From: Pedosphaera sp.
GTDB lineage: Bacteria > Verrucomicrobiota > Verrucomicrobiia > Limisphaerales > SXTU01
DNA length: 14,752 nucleotides
Assembly: GCA_009695395.1 (NCBI GenBank)
Contig: SIBB01000040.1
Location: forward strand, 1 to 14,752
Direction: 5' to 3'
Positions 7,424 to 14,542 of this stretch are shown one piece after another. The notes under the pieces are model-generated. The model was given only the letters and a program-made list of their open reading frames with translations, did not search any database and was not told where the DNA came from. The translations under genes and the position numbers were made by a program. Numbering within the stretch: the stretch's first letter is position 1; every line of letters starts with the position of its first letter.

Positions 7424-7494
7424 GGCAGAAGTCAGAAGCCAGCTGATTAGCCGAATGTCGAAGCGCTTTCGAATATCGTCTCCTGACTTCTGAC
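7424..7494. repeat. Inverted pair of 7-base repeat arrays (convergent spacer)
   Basis: The left arm on the plus strand reads GGCAGAA, GTCAGAA, GCCAGCT (7424-7444). The right arm carries GTCAGAA (7488-7494) and GTCAGGA (7481-7487) on the minus strand. The arms pair at 13 of 15 bases (7424-7438 with 7480-7494). Between them lies a small palindrome around AAGCGCTT (7461-7468). It fills the gap between the convergent zinc-ribbon and guaB genes and may end transcription in both directions. Confidence 0.75.
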
Positions 7495-7512
7495 TGGGGC
7501 TCGCCCCGTCAG
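7490..7512. terminator. Hairpin overlapping the guaB stop codon
   Basis: CTGAC-T-GGGGC, loop TC, GCCCC-GTCAG: a 10-bp stem with one bulged T. It contains the guaB stop (7511-7509) and closes the convergent gap after the plus-strand operon. No U-run follows on the plus strand, so factor-independent termination is uncertain. It could instead protect the 3' ends of the mRNAs. Confidence 0.4.
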
Positions 7513-9077
7513 TTCCCCGTCTTCACCTCGACCACATCATGCGCTCCCGCCTCCTTCACGCCGGCGGCGGTCACACGGATGTAGCGGGCGCGCTTGCGGA
7601 GTTCGGGCAAGTTCGCCGCACCGAGGTAGCCCATGCCGGATTGGATGCCGCCGATGAGCTGTGCCAGTGTGCGTTCGAGCGGGCCCGAGACTTCCTTCAG
7701 CGCCTCGACGCCTTCCGCCGCGACCTTGCGCGTGGCGTCCGCCGTGCTGTGGCCGTAGCGCGCGGCGGAGCCGGCCTTCATCGCGGCGAGACTGCCCATG
7801 CCACGGTATTGCTTGAAGAGCTTGCCGCCGATTTCGAGAATTTCCCCCGGCGCTTCCGCACAGCCCGCCAGCACGCCGCCGCAAATCACCGCTTGGGCCA
7901 AGGTCAGCGCCTTGACGATGTCGCCGGACTTGGTGATGCCGCCGTCGGCGAGGAGGGTGACCTTCTTCTCCGCCGCCGCGCGTGAGCAGACGTAGAGCGC
8001 CGTCATCTGCGGAATGCCCACACCCGCCACGACGCGCGTGGTGCAAATGGAGCCGGGGCCTTGGCCGACCTTGATGATGTTCGCGCCTGCATCTGCGAGG
8101 AAGCCCACGCCCGCCGCGCTGGTGACATTGCCCGCGATGATGGGCAGCTTCGGAAATGCGTCGCGCAGCATCTTCACCGTGTCGCCCACGCCCTTCGTGT
8201 GGCCGTGCGCCGTGGACACTGCGACCGCGTCGAGACCGCGCTCCACGAGGCCGCTGACGTGCGCGAGGATGAGGTCGCGATCCAGCTCGCCGAAGGCGTT
8301 GCGCGTCGCGCTCACCGCCGCGCCGCAGACAAGGCGGAAGTGCGCGTCGCGCGCCGGCTTGAACTGTGCCGCGCGCTCGGACGTGATGCGCTCGATGTCG
8401 CTCATCGTGAAGAGGCCGCGCAGCCGGTCCTCGTCGTCCACGACGAGGAGCTTGTGGATGCCGGGATGGTCGTTGAAGAATTTGTCCGCCGCCGCGATGG
8501 GGTTCTTGCCCAGCTTCTTCTCCGTCAGGGTGAAGACTTGGTCGCGCGGCGTGAGCGCGTCGGAGACTTTGCGCTTGGCGTAGCGCGGCTTGACGACACT
8601 GCCCGAGAGCAGGCCGAGCAACTTGCCCTGTTCATCCACGACCGGGAATGTGCTGAAGGCGAAACGCTTCTCCTCAATGCGCGCGAGCACATCGCCGATG
8701 AACTGGTCCGGCGAAACCTTGATCGGCTCCTGAATGAGCCCGTGGACGTGGTTCTTCACGCGGCTGACTTCGGAGAGTTGCTGCTTCTCCGGCATGTTGT
8801 AGTGGATGAGGCCCAACCCGCCGTTGAGCGCCATCGCGATGGCCATGCGCGCCTCGGTCACGGTGTCCATGTCGGAGGAGACGACGGGGATGTTGAGTTG
8901 GAGGCTGTCCGCGAGCGTGGTGTCGAGCTGGGTGTCGCGCGGGAGGATTTCGGAGTAGAGCGTGGCGAGCGTGACGTCGTCGTAAGTCAGCGCGGTGCCG
9001 GACTGATTCGGGAAGAAGCGTTCCGCAGTCTGGTAAAACTCGGTGTCGAGGGAATTAGCGGCGTTGGAATTTGCCAT
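7509..9077 (-). CDS. guaB: IMP dehydrogenase (divergent form)
   Basis: This cytoplasmic enzyme oxidises IMP to XMP with NAD+, the committed step to GMP. It has 522 residues, slightly above the usual 480-500. A TIM-barrel start (TYDDVTLATL, SSDMDTVTEARMAIAMA) is followed by two CBS domains (about 120-240), then the catalytic half. Cys345 sits in the active loop GPGSICTTR, and the Arg-Tyr pair of the mobile flap is present in SAARYGHS. Two differences from common IMPDHs: Ser288 (VSTAHGH) replaces the usual Asp of IDSSHGH/IDTAHGH near NAD, and the usual EGIEGRVPYKG is EGVEALKEVSG here. Length, the CBS pair and the Cys loop argue against GMP reductase. I chose ATG 9077; an upstream in-frame start would add 14 residues without conservation. 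It lies 87 bases after hemC on the same strand and may be co-transcribed with it. Confidence 0.95.
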   Translation of the reverse strand: MANSNAANSLDTEFYQTAERFFPNQSGTALTYDDVTLATLYSEILPRDTQLDTTLADSLQLNIPVVSSDMDTVTEARMAIAMALNGGLGLIHYNMPEKQQLSEVSRVKNHVHGLIQEPIKVSPDQFIGDVLARIEEKRFAFSTFPVVDEQGKLLGLLSGSVVKPRYAKRKVSDALTPRDQVFTLTEKKLGKNPIAAADKFFNDHPGIHKLLVVDDEDRLRGLFTMSDIERITSERAAQFKPARDAHFRLVCGAAVSATRNAFGELDRDLILAHVSGLVERGLDAVAVSTAHGHTKGVGDTVKMLRDAFPKLPIIAGNVTSAAGVGFLADAGANIIKVGQGPGSICTTRVVAGVGIPQMTALYVCSRAAAEKKVTLLADGGITKSGDIVKALTLAQAVICGGVLAGCAEAPGEILEIGGKLFKQYRGMGSLAAMKAGSAARYGHSTADATRKVAAEGVEALKEVSGPLERTLAQLIGGIQSGMGYLGAANLPELRKRARYIRVTAAGVKEAGAHDVVEVKTGN

Positions 9078-9164
9078 GCCATTTAATGCACGGCGGGAGC
9101 GGCAGCTGGCAAGGAGCAAGTAATCAGCGATCAGTTGCAGGGGAACTCGACGAACGGGCCGATG

Positions 9165-10208
9165 CTAAGACCGCCCGCCGGTCCTGCCCTTCAACTCCGC
9201 CGCGAGTTGCTGGCCCAACTGCTCCGGCTCCTGCGATTTGCGCTGCGCCTCGGCGCGCTGCGCCGTCCCGTCGAGGAAGGACACCACCCGCAGCCGTAGC
9301 TGATGGCCGAGCACCTCCGCGTAGGCTGCCATGGGGCTGGCGCAGCCGCCGCCCATCGCGCGCAGGAAGGCGCGCTCGGCGCGGACGCACAGGTGCGTGT
9401 TGCCGTGGTTCAGCTTCTCGCAGACTGGCCCGATGCGGTCGTTGCCCGCGCGCACTTCGATGCCCACCGCCGCCTGTCCCACGGCTGGAAGCATCTCCTC
9501 CGGTTCCAAGCGCACGGCCAGCAAGCCTGCCGGCACGCCCTCGCCGGTAAGCGTGCCGTTGGGCATGATGCGGAAGTTGAGCCGTTCCAAGCCGGCGGCG
9601 GCGAGGAGGATGGCGTCAAAGTCGCTGCGCTCGGAAAGCTTCACCAACCGCGTCGGCACGTTGCCACGCAGTTCGACGACTTTCGCGCTCGGGCATGCCA
9701 CAAGCAGAAGCGCACGTCGGCGCGTGCTGCTGGTGGCGACGATGGTGCCCGCTGGGAGGGCTGCCAGCTTGAGCTTTGGAGCGAAGCCCCGGCGCACGTG
9801 CTGGCCGGGCTTCCACTCCACGGTTTCCTGCTTCGCCGCCTCGGAGCGAACGAACCCGGCATCGCGGTAGATGAGCACATCGCGCACGTCGGCGCGCTTG
9901 CAGACGGCTTTCAGCACGAGGCCAGCAGGCAGCTCCGTCGGCAAATCTTTGAGGCTGTGCACCGCGAGATCGGCCTCGCCGTTGAGCAGAGCGACTTCGA
10001 GCTCCTTGGTGAAAAGCCCCTTCGGCAGCGAGGCGTCGGGGTTCATCAACGACGCGGACTGAAGCTTGTCGCCGGTGGTCTTGATGATGCTCAACTCGAA
10101 CTGGAGTCCCGGAAACGCCGTGCGGCACTGTGCGAGCACGGCGTTGGCTTGCGCGAGCGCGAGGGCGCTGCCACGGGTGGCGATGATGATTGGGCGGGGG
10201 GACGGCAT
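9165..10208 (-). CDS. hemC: Hydroxymethylbilane synthase (porphobilinogen deaminase)
   Basis: HemC joins four porphobilinogen molecules into hydroxymethylbilane, the step after HemB in haem and other tetrapyrrole synthesis. Family marks in order: IIIATRGSALALAQ at the N-terminus, HSLKDLPT (84-91) with the catalytic Asp88, ATSSTRRRA (158-166), and Cys289 in GGGCASPMAAYA, which binds the dipyrromethane cofactor. At 347 residues it is longer than the usual 300-315. Much of the excess is an insertion at about 114-144, between RDVLIYR and LAALPAG, where E. coli HemC has only a few residues. I start at ATG 10208; the open frame upstream only translates the repeat at 10219-10330. hemA lies 133 bases upstream on the same strand. 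Confidence 0.96.
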   Translation of the reverse strand: MPSPRPIIIATRGSALALAQANAVLAQCRTAFPGLQFELSIIKTTGDKLQSASLMNPDASLPKGLFTKELEVALLNGEADLAVHSLKDLPTELPAGLVLKAVCKRADVRDVLIYRDAGFVRSEAAKQETVEWKPGQHVRRGFAPKLKLAALPAGTIVATSSTRRRALLLVACPSAKVVELRGNVPTRLVKLSERSDFDAILLAAAGLERLNFRIMPNGTLTGEGVPAGLLAVRLEPEEMLPAVGQAAVGIEVRAGNDRIGPVCEKLNHGNTHLCVRAERAFLRAMGGGCASPMAAYAEVLGHQLRLRVVSFLDGTAQRAEAQRKSQEPEQLGQQLAAELKGRTGGRS

Positions 10209-10218
10209 GGGAGTTTTA

Positions 10219-10330
10219 GCCACAGATGGAAACAGATGAAACACAGACCGGGAGGCCGACACGGCGCGGTGCGCAGGGAAAGTTCAAGTGACTGGCCTTC
10301 ATCTGTGTTTCATCTGTGTCCATCTGTGGC
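10219..10330. repeat. 30-base inverted repeat filling the hemA-hemC gap
   Basis: The left arm (10219-10248) and right arm (10301-10330) are reverse complements at 28 of 30 bases, with a 52-base spacer between them. Each arm is itself made of near-repeats of ACAGATG/CATCTGT spaced about 10-11 bases. The element occupies nearly the whole 133-base gap between hemA and hemC. As RNA it could form a long stem that stabilises, cuts or attenuates the hem transcript. It resembles a small non-coding mobile or REP-type element. No target-site duplication is evident. Confidence 0.85.
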
Positions 10331-10341
10331 CAAGAATCGTT

Positions 10342-11400
10342 TTACTCGTTCCCGAACGCGAAAGTAGATCCTGACGAGCCGGGTGGCCCGGGTGGCGCGG
10401 TCAGCAACGCCTTGGCCTTGGCTCGGATGATGGACTCGCACACGAGCAGTTCCTCGCGGCGGAGTTTGAGGTGGTCGTCAGCGATGGTTTGCAGGTCGTC
10501 CACGTTGTAGAGGTAAACGTCGTCGAGGAAGTTGACCTCCGGCTCGATGTCGCGGGGGACGGCGATGTCAATGAGCAGCAGCGGGCGCGCGTGCCGCAGG
10601 CTGTGCAGCGGGGCGAGCTTCGCGCGCGTCAGGACATAGTGCGGCGCGCTGGTGCTGCTGATGATGATGTCAATCAGCGCGAACTCCGTGTGCCACTCAT
10701 CGAAGTGGACAGCCCGTCCGCCTAACTCCGCAGCCAGTGCCACGGCACGGTCGTGCGAGCGGTTCGAGACGATGACGCTCTTCGCGCCGCGACTCAGCAG
10801 CGCGCGCGCGGTCTTCTCGCTCGTGTCGCCCGCACCGATGACCATCACGGTGCGGCCAGTGAGCGTGTCAAAAATCTTCTCCGCCAGCTCCACTGCCACG
10901 GACGCGACGGATACGCTGCCGCGCTGGATGTTCGTTTCGGTGCGGATTTTCTTGGCCACGTTGAAGGCGGTCTGGAATGCCTTGTTCAAACGTCGCCCGG
11001 TGTGCCCGTGCTTCAGCGCGAGGTCGTAGGCCTGTTTGAGCTGGCCAAGGATTTCCGTCTCGCCTAGCACCATCGAGTCGAGGCCGGCGGCGACCTTGAA
11101 GAGATGTTCGACGCTGTGCAGTTCGCCGAGTTCGTAGAGTTCGGTGCCCAGCGGCTCGGTGTAATTGTGGTGCGCGAGGAGGAATCGGCGCAGCTCGCTC
11201 ACCGCCGCCTGTGGCTCGGCGCTGGTGGCGGCGTAAATCTCCACGCGGTTGCACGTTGAGAGAATCACGGCCTCCTCGATGAGGCCGCTCTCGCGCAGTC
11301 GGCGCGTGGCGTCGGCCACGGTCGTCTCGGCAAAGGCGAACCGCTCCCGCACCGTGAGGGGCGCGGTGCGATGGCTGAGGCCGAGAGCGAAGATGGGCAT
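10342..11400 (-). CDS. hemA: Glutamyl-tRNA reductase, short form
   Basis: GluTR reduces the glutamate on glutamyl-tRNA(Glu) to glutamate-1-semialdehyde, the first committed step of the C5 route to 5-aminolevulinate. The N-terminal catalytic domain shows GLSHRTAPLTVRERFAF and STCNRVEIY with the nucleophile Cys50 at its canonical number. GLDSMVLGETEILGQLK follows, then a Rossmann-type NADPH domain with VMVIGAGDTSEKTA. The protein ends at 352 residues, while most bacterial GluTRs have about 410-450. The spinal helix starts normally (NVDDLQTIADDHLKLRREE) but the following dimerisation part is missing, replaced by a Gly/Pro/Ser-rich tail. The stop lies 11 bases from the repeat at 10219-10330. ATG 11400 gives the expected MPIFALGLSHRT start. 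The neighbours hemX-like and hemC support the pathway call. Confidence 0.95.
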   Translation of the reverse strand: MPIFALGLSHRTAPLTVRERFAFAETTVADATRRLRESGLIEEAVILSTCNRVEIYAATSAEPQAAVSELRRFLLAHHNYTEPLGTELYELGELHSVEHLFKVAAGLDSMVLGETEILGQLKQAYDLALKHGHTGRRLNKAFQTAFNVAKKIRTETNIQRGSVSVASVAVELAEKIFDTLTGRTVMVIGAGDTSEKTARALLSRGAKSVIVSNRSHDRAVALAAELGGRAVHFDEWHTEFALIDIIISSTSAPHYVLTRAKLAPLHSLRHARPLLLIDIAVPRDIEPEVNFLDDVYLYNVDDLQTIADDHLKLRREELLVCESIIRAKAKALLTAPPGPPGSSGSTFAFGNE

Positions 11401-11415
11401 GGAACGCTAGGAGCT

Positions 11416-11440
11416 GGGGAATAGCGAATGGGGAATGGGG
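11416..11440 (+). repeat. Short 7-base repeat (GGGGAAT x3.5)
   Basis: GGGGAAT, AGCGAAT, GGGGAAT, GGGG in succession, just upstream of the hemA start (minus strand). The period equals that of the nearby GGCAATC array, and the two are separated by 30 bases of unrelated sequence. Confidence 0.6.
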
Positions 11441-11468
11441 CCGCGAGCAACCGAACGCCGAGCTCTTC

Positions 11469-11506
<38 letters not shown>

Positions 11507-11510
11507 TTGC

Positions 11511-12326
11511 TCACGGGTTGTGAATTCCCGACAGGAGGTTGAAGCCCCAGAAGGTCAGCAGCACAAAGGCGAAGCTTCCGACCGCGCCCCAAGCGAACTT
11601 TCGTCCGCCGGGGGAGAACCGCCAGCGCGCGACGAGCAGGCCCACATACAGCAGCAGCACGAACACGGACCAAAGGACCTTCGGGTCGGCCAGCGGGTTC
11701 GCGGACTGGGCCTGCTTCAGGAGCATCGGGGAGAGCGCCAGCCCCGCCGCCAGCAGCACCACGCCGCACAGCAGGAAGCGGCCGATGACCACTTCCAGTC
11801 CCTGGATGGAGGGCAGCGCGGAGACGAGGGCGCGGAGCTTGTGGAATTTCAGGTCGTGTTCCTGCGTGAGATACATCACGCCCGCCGTCGACCCGAGGCC
11901 AAACGCGCCGTAGGCCAGCAGGATCAGCGCGACGTGCAGGCTCACCAGCCCACCGGAGAAATCGGGCCGCGGCCCCTTCGGGTCCAGCGCGGGCATCAGC
12001 GCGAAGACGCCCATCGCGAAGAGCACCGGCGAGACGAACGCGCCGAGGAAGCGCAGGCGGGGTAGGGCACCGATGACGAGGAAGGCCGCCACGATAGTCC
12101 ACGCGGTGAAGGTTGTGGCCTCGTAGAGATTGGTGACCGGGCAGCGCTCCAGGCTGAAGCCACGCTTCGCCATTGCGACCGTGTGCAGCACCGCCGCGCA
12201 GAGCAGCAGGAAGTATTGCCACCGCGAATCGTGCCGGAAGCCGCGACGCCAGATAAAAAAAGACCACGTCGCGCTCGCCCCGTAGAGCAGCACGGCCAGT
12301 CCGAAGAACCCACGGTCAGTCAGCAT
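11511..12326 (-). CDS. HemX/CcsA-family membrane protein (cytochrome c assembly type)
   Basis: A 271-residue protein with about eight hydrophobic membrane segments, from the CcsA/CcmC/HemX family of haem-handling membrane proteins. VTNLYEATTFTAW matches the family's NLYE/S block. SLHVALILLAYGAFGLGS carries the conserved His of the central segment. The C-terminal LWSVFVLLLYVGLLVARW and WGFNLLSGIHNP also fit. The tryptophan-rich WWD haem-binding loop of true CcsA is not seen; its expected place reads NPLADPKVLWS. This and the adjacent hemA favour a HemX-like role, which in Bacillus has been tied to control of GluTR amount, over cytochrome c synthetase. No other cytochrome c maturation gene is visible. 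The start ATG at 12326 is clear, with a CATAAG-like element about 11 bases before it. hemA follows after a 110-base repeat-bearing gap. Confidence 0.85.
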   Translation of the reverse strand: MLTDRGFFGLAVLLYGASATWSFFIWRRGFRHDSRWQYFLLLCAAVLHTVAMAKRGFSLERCPVTNLYEATTFTAWTIVAAFLVIGALPRLRFLGAFVSPVLFAMGVFALMPALDPKGPRPDFSGGLVSLHVALILLAYGAFGLGSTAGVMYLTQEHDLKFHKLRALVSALPSIQGLEVVIGRFLLCGVVLLAAGLALSPMLLKQAQSANPLADPKVLWSVFVLLLYVGLLVARWRFSPGGRKFAWGAVGSFAFVLLTFWGFNLLSGIHNP

Positions 12327-12374
12327 CGCAGGGCGAACTTATGGCGGAAGTGACGGAGGGCAACAAGCTCCAAG

Positions 12375-12469
12375 GTCAGGAGTCAGGATCCAGAAGTCAG
12401 AATGTAATCGCTGGCTGACCGCAGATCGCCGACCGAAAAACTTCTCGCTACTGACTTCTGGCTCCTGCC
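12375..12469. repeat. Inverted pair of 7-base repeat arrays (divergent spacer)
   Basis: The left arm (plus strand, 12375-12402) has four 7-base units: GTCAGGA, GTCAGGA, TCCAGAA, GTCAGAA. The right arm (minus strand, 12469-12449) has GGCAGGA, GCCAGAA, GTCAGTA. The arms pair well once one 7-base unit of the left arm is looped out. The element fills most of the 162-base spacer between the divergent hemX-like gene and the GHL10 gene, so it overlaps the likely promoter region of both. It is the same kind of unit as at 7424-7494. Confidence 0.8.
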
Positions 12470-12488
12470 CTTGGTAGCCTCCGACCCC

Positions 12489-14000
12489 ATGAACCGCCGC
12501 GCGATGCTTGCACTGCTCCTCGCGGCGCCTGCGTTGCCGGCCCGGGCGGCGGGCGTCAGCTACGTCGCATCGAAGGAAGTTCCGCCCGCCGTGCCGCGTG
12601 AGTTTCGGGGCGCGTGGGTGGCCACTGTTGGAAACATTGACTGGCCCTCGAAGGCCGGCCTCACCACGCAACAGCAGCAGACGGAACTGCTCGCCTTGCT
12701 CGACAAGGCCGTCGCGCTTCGCCTTAACGCCATCGTCCTCCAAGTCCGACCCGGCTGCGACGCGCTCTACGACTCGAAGCTCGAGCCGTGGTCCGAATAC
12801 CTCACCGGCACGATGGGCCGCGCGCCCGAGCCCTATTACGATCCGCTCGCCTTCGCCGTCGCCGAGGCGCACCGCCGCGGACTCGAGCTGCACGCGTGGT
12901 TCAATCCCTTCCGCGCCCGGCACGCCGCGGCGAAAAGTCCCGTGGCATCGAACCACATCAGCAAGACCCGCCCCGAACTCGTCCGCAAATACGGGCCGCT
13001 CCTTTGGCTCGACCCCGGCGAAGCCCTCGTCCACGAGCATTCCCTGCGCGTCATCCTCGATGTCGTGCGCCGCTACGATGTGGACGGCGTCCACCTCGAC
13101 GACTACTTCTACCCGTATCCCGAGAAGACTGCGGCGAAGAAGATTGTCGAGTTCCCCGACGACCCGAGCTGGCGCAAATACCAGAAGTCCGGCGGCAAGC
13201 TCACACGCGACGACTGGCGGCGCGACAACGTGAACCTCTTCGTCCAGCGCTTCCACTCCACCGTGAAGGCCGAGAAGCCCTGGGTGAAGGTCGGCATCAG
13301 CCCCTTCGGCATCTGGAAGCCCGGCAACCCCCCCGGCATCCGGGGCATGGACGCGACGCAGGAGATTTACGCCGACGCGCTCAAGTGGTTCCGCGCCGGC
13401 TGGCTGGACTACCTCTCGCCCCAGCTCTACTGGAGCATTGACGCGCCGGAGCAGAGCTTCCCCGTGCTGCTCAAGTGGTGGGCTGCGCAGAACTCCGCGC
13501 CACGCCACCTCTGGCCGGGTCTTTCCGCCGCAGCCATCGGGCCCGGACGCAAGGCGGAGGAAATCATCGAGCAGCTCAAGCTCACCCGCGCGCAGCCCGG
13601 CGCCAGCGGCAGCCTGCAATGGAGTTTTAAGGCCCTGCACCAAAACCGCGACGGCCTCGCCGACAAGCTCGTGCAGCAAGTCTTTCAAACTCCCGCGCTC
13701 ATCCCCGCCTCGCCTTGGCTGGACAAGGCCGTGCCAGAGCGTCCCCAAGTCGCCTTCGGCCAGGACGCGGCGCAGACGGTGGCGACCTTTCAATGGGCCA
13801 TGCCCAGCGGCGCAGCGCCCCGCTGGTGGCTCGTGCAGATGCGCGTGAACGGCGCGTGGCAAACGGAGTTGCTGCCGGGCAGCCAGGTGAACCGCAGCCT
13901 CCGAGTCCCCGCCAGCGCGCTGCCGGAAATCATCGCGATCACAGCGGTGAGCCGCTACGGACAAGTGGGGCAGTCCTTCGTCGCGCAGCGGTCGGGCTAG
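12489..14000 (+). CDS. Secreted GHL10-type glycoside hydrolase-like protein
   Basis: A 503-residue exported protein of the GHL10 group (Pfam PF02638, formerly DUF187; YngK/YddW-like), TIM-barrel glycosidases thought to act on cell-wall or other complex glycans. A signal peptide is visible (MNRRAMLALLLAAPALPARA, then AGVSYV); its Arg pair could suit Tat export but lacks a full Tat motif. Barrel marks in order: FRGAWVATVGNIDWPSKAGL near 40-60, AIVLQVRPGCDALY, LELHAWFNPFR, VDGVHLDDYFYPYP with likely catalytic-site acids (about 198-211), KVGISPFGIW, and DYLSPQLYWSI. The last roughly 110 residues form a separate beta-rich domain, perhaps fibronectin III-like. It has no lipobox. The gene stands alone, reading away from the hem cluster, and is followed by a strong hairpin. 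The substrate cannot be told from sequence. Confidence 0.9.
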   Translation: MNRRAMLALLLAAPALPARAAGVSYVASKEVPPAVPREFRGAWVATVGNIDWPSKAGLTTQQQQTELLALLDKAVALRLNAIVLQVRPGCDALYDSKLEPWSEYLTGTMGRAPEPYYDPLAFAVAEAHRRGLELHAWFNPFRARHAAAKSPVASNHISKTRPELVRKYGPLLWLDPGEALVHEHSLRVILDVVRRYDVDGVHLDDYFYPYPEKTAAKKIVEFPDDPSWRKYQKSGGKLTRDDWRRDNVNLFVQRFHSTVKAEKPWVKVGISPFGIWKPGNPPGIRGMDATQEIYADALKWFRAGWLDYLSPQLYWSIDAPEQSFPVLLKWWAAQNSAPRHLWPGLSAAAIGPGRKAEEIIEQLKLTRAQPGASGSLQWSFKALHQNRDGLADKLVQQVFQTPALIPASPWLDKAVPERPQVAFGQDAAQTVATFQWAMPSGAAPRWWLVQMRVNGAWQTELLPGSQVNRSLRVPASALPEIIAITAVSRYGQVGQSFVAQRSG

Positions 14001-14011
14001 GCGGATTTTCT

Positions 14012-14054
14012 CCCTCTCCCTTCATCGGATGAGGGGAGAGGGCCGGGGTGAGAG
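14012..14054. repeat. REP-like stem-loop after the GHL10 gene, copy 2
   Basis: CCCTCTCCC (14012-14020) pairs perfectly with GGGAGAGGG (14034-14042), and a CATC/GATG pair lies inside. GCCGGGGTGAGAG follows. It begins 11 bases after the GHL10 stop and may end or protect that mRNA, though no U-run follows. It shares sequence blocks with 5111-5150. Confidence 0.7.
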
Positions 14055-14122
14055 GTTGCGCGCGTCGGCGTTCGCGGCGCACCCCTCGCTGGGGCAAACC
14101 GGACTGACTCAGCCCGCGCGGC

Positions 14123-14470
14123 TCATTGGGGGACGAGCACCACGCGCCCCACCTTCGGGTCGATCACATACTTCTTCCCCGGTGGCGCAGTCGGCACGGC
14201 GCGGAGGAATTTCTGCGTGACCATTTCCTGCATGTTCGTGGGCATGCGGCCGTTGGACATCATGAAAGTCCCGACTGCAATGTTGGGGTCCTCCTTGAGG
14301 TCTGTGGTCGCGCCGGGGGGCTGAGCGGACTCGGGCGCAGTGCTGGGTGTCGGCTGCGGCGCGGAGGAATCCCTCCGGCAACCCGCCAAGGTCACGGCGG
14401 CAATGGTCATCAAAACTGCCAAGGCTTTAATGAGGGTGGGCGGGGATGTCAGAGGGTTTGTCGCGGTCAT
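14123..14470 (-). CDS. Small predicted lipoprotein of unknown function
   Basis: A 115-residue protein. A hydrophobic signal (about 13-30) ends in the lipobox LAGC with Cys31, so it should be lipidated and anchored in a membrane. A short linker rich in Pro, Ser and Ala follows (about 34-55). The C-terminal part, GRMPTNMQEMVTQKFLRAVP then PPGKKYVIDPKVGRVVLV, resembles the tail of type II secretion/prepilin-like proteins, in which a residue count grows with position and the chain ends in a beta hairpin. I chose ATG 14470; a start at 14509 would only add residues ahead of the signal. A prepilin-like gene lies 72 bases upstream on the same strand, so the two may be co-expressed. Function unknown. 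Confidence 0.75.
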   Translation of the reverse strand: MTATNPLTSPPTLIKALAVLMTIAAVTLAGCRRDSSAPQPTPSTAPESAQPPGATTDLKEDPNIAVGTFMMSNGRMPTNMQEMVTQKFLRAVPTAPPGKKYVIDPKVGRVVLVPQ

Positions 14471-14542
14471 GGTTGGAAACGTTGCAGTTGATTTCAGTGG
14501 CCTGTGCAAGTGGTGGATTGATGAAGGCGCCGCCAGGTCGAC

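Noticed and set aside
8061..9086. 341-codon plus-strand open frame opposite guaB
   Set aside because: Antisense shadow; no motif, composition typical of a reverse reading of a GC-rich gene.
10209..10262. In-frame N-terminal extension of hemC by 18 codons
   Set aside because: It translates one arm of the inverted repeat, and the family N-terminus (IIIATRGSALALAQ) begins right after ATG 10208.
10219..10330. Insertion sequence with transposase
   Set aside because: The element is only about 112 bases and has no coding capacity; at most a non-autonomous element.
12339..13964. 541-codon minus-strand open frame opposite the GHL10 gene
   Set aside because: Antisense shadow of a well-recognised gene in GC-rich DNA; it also runs through the repeat at 12375-12469.
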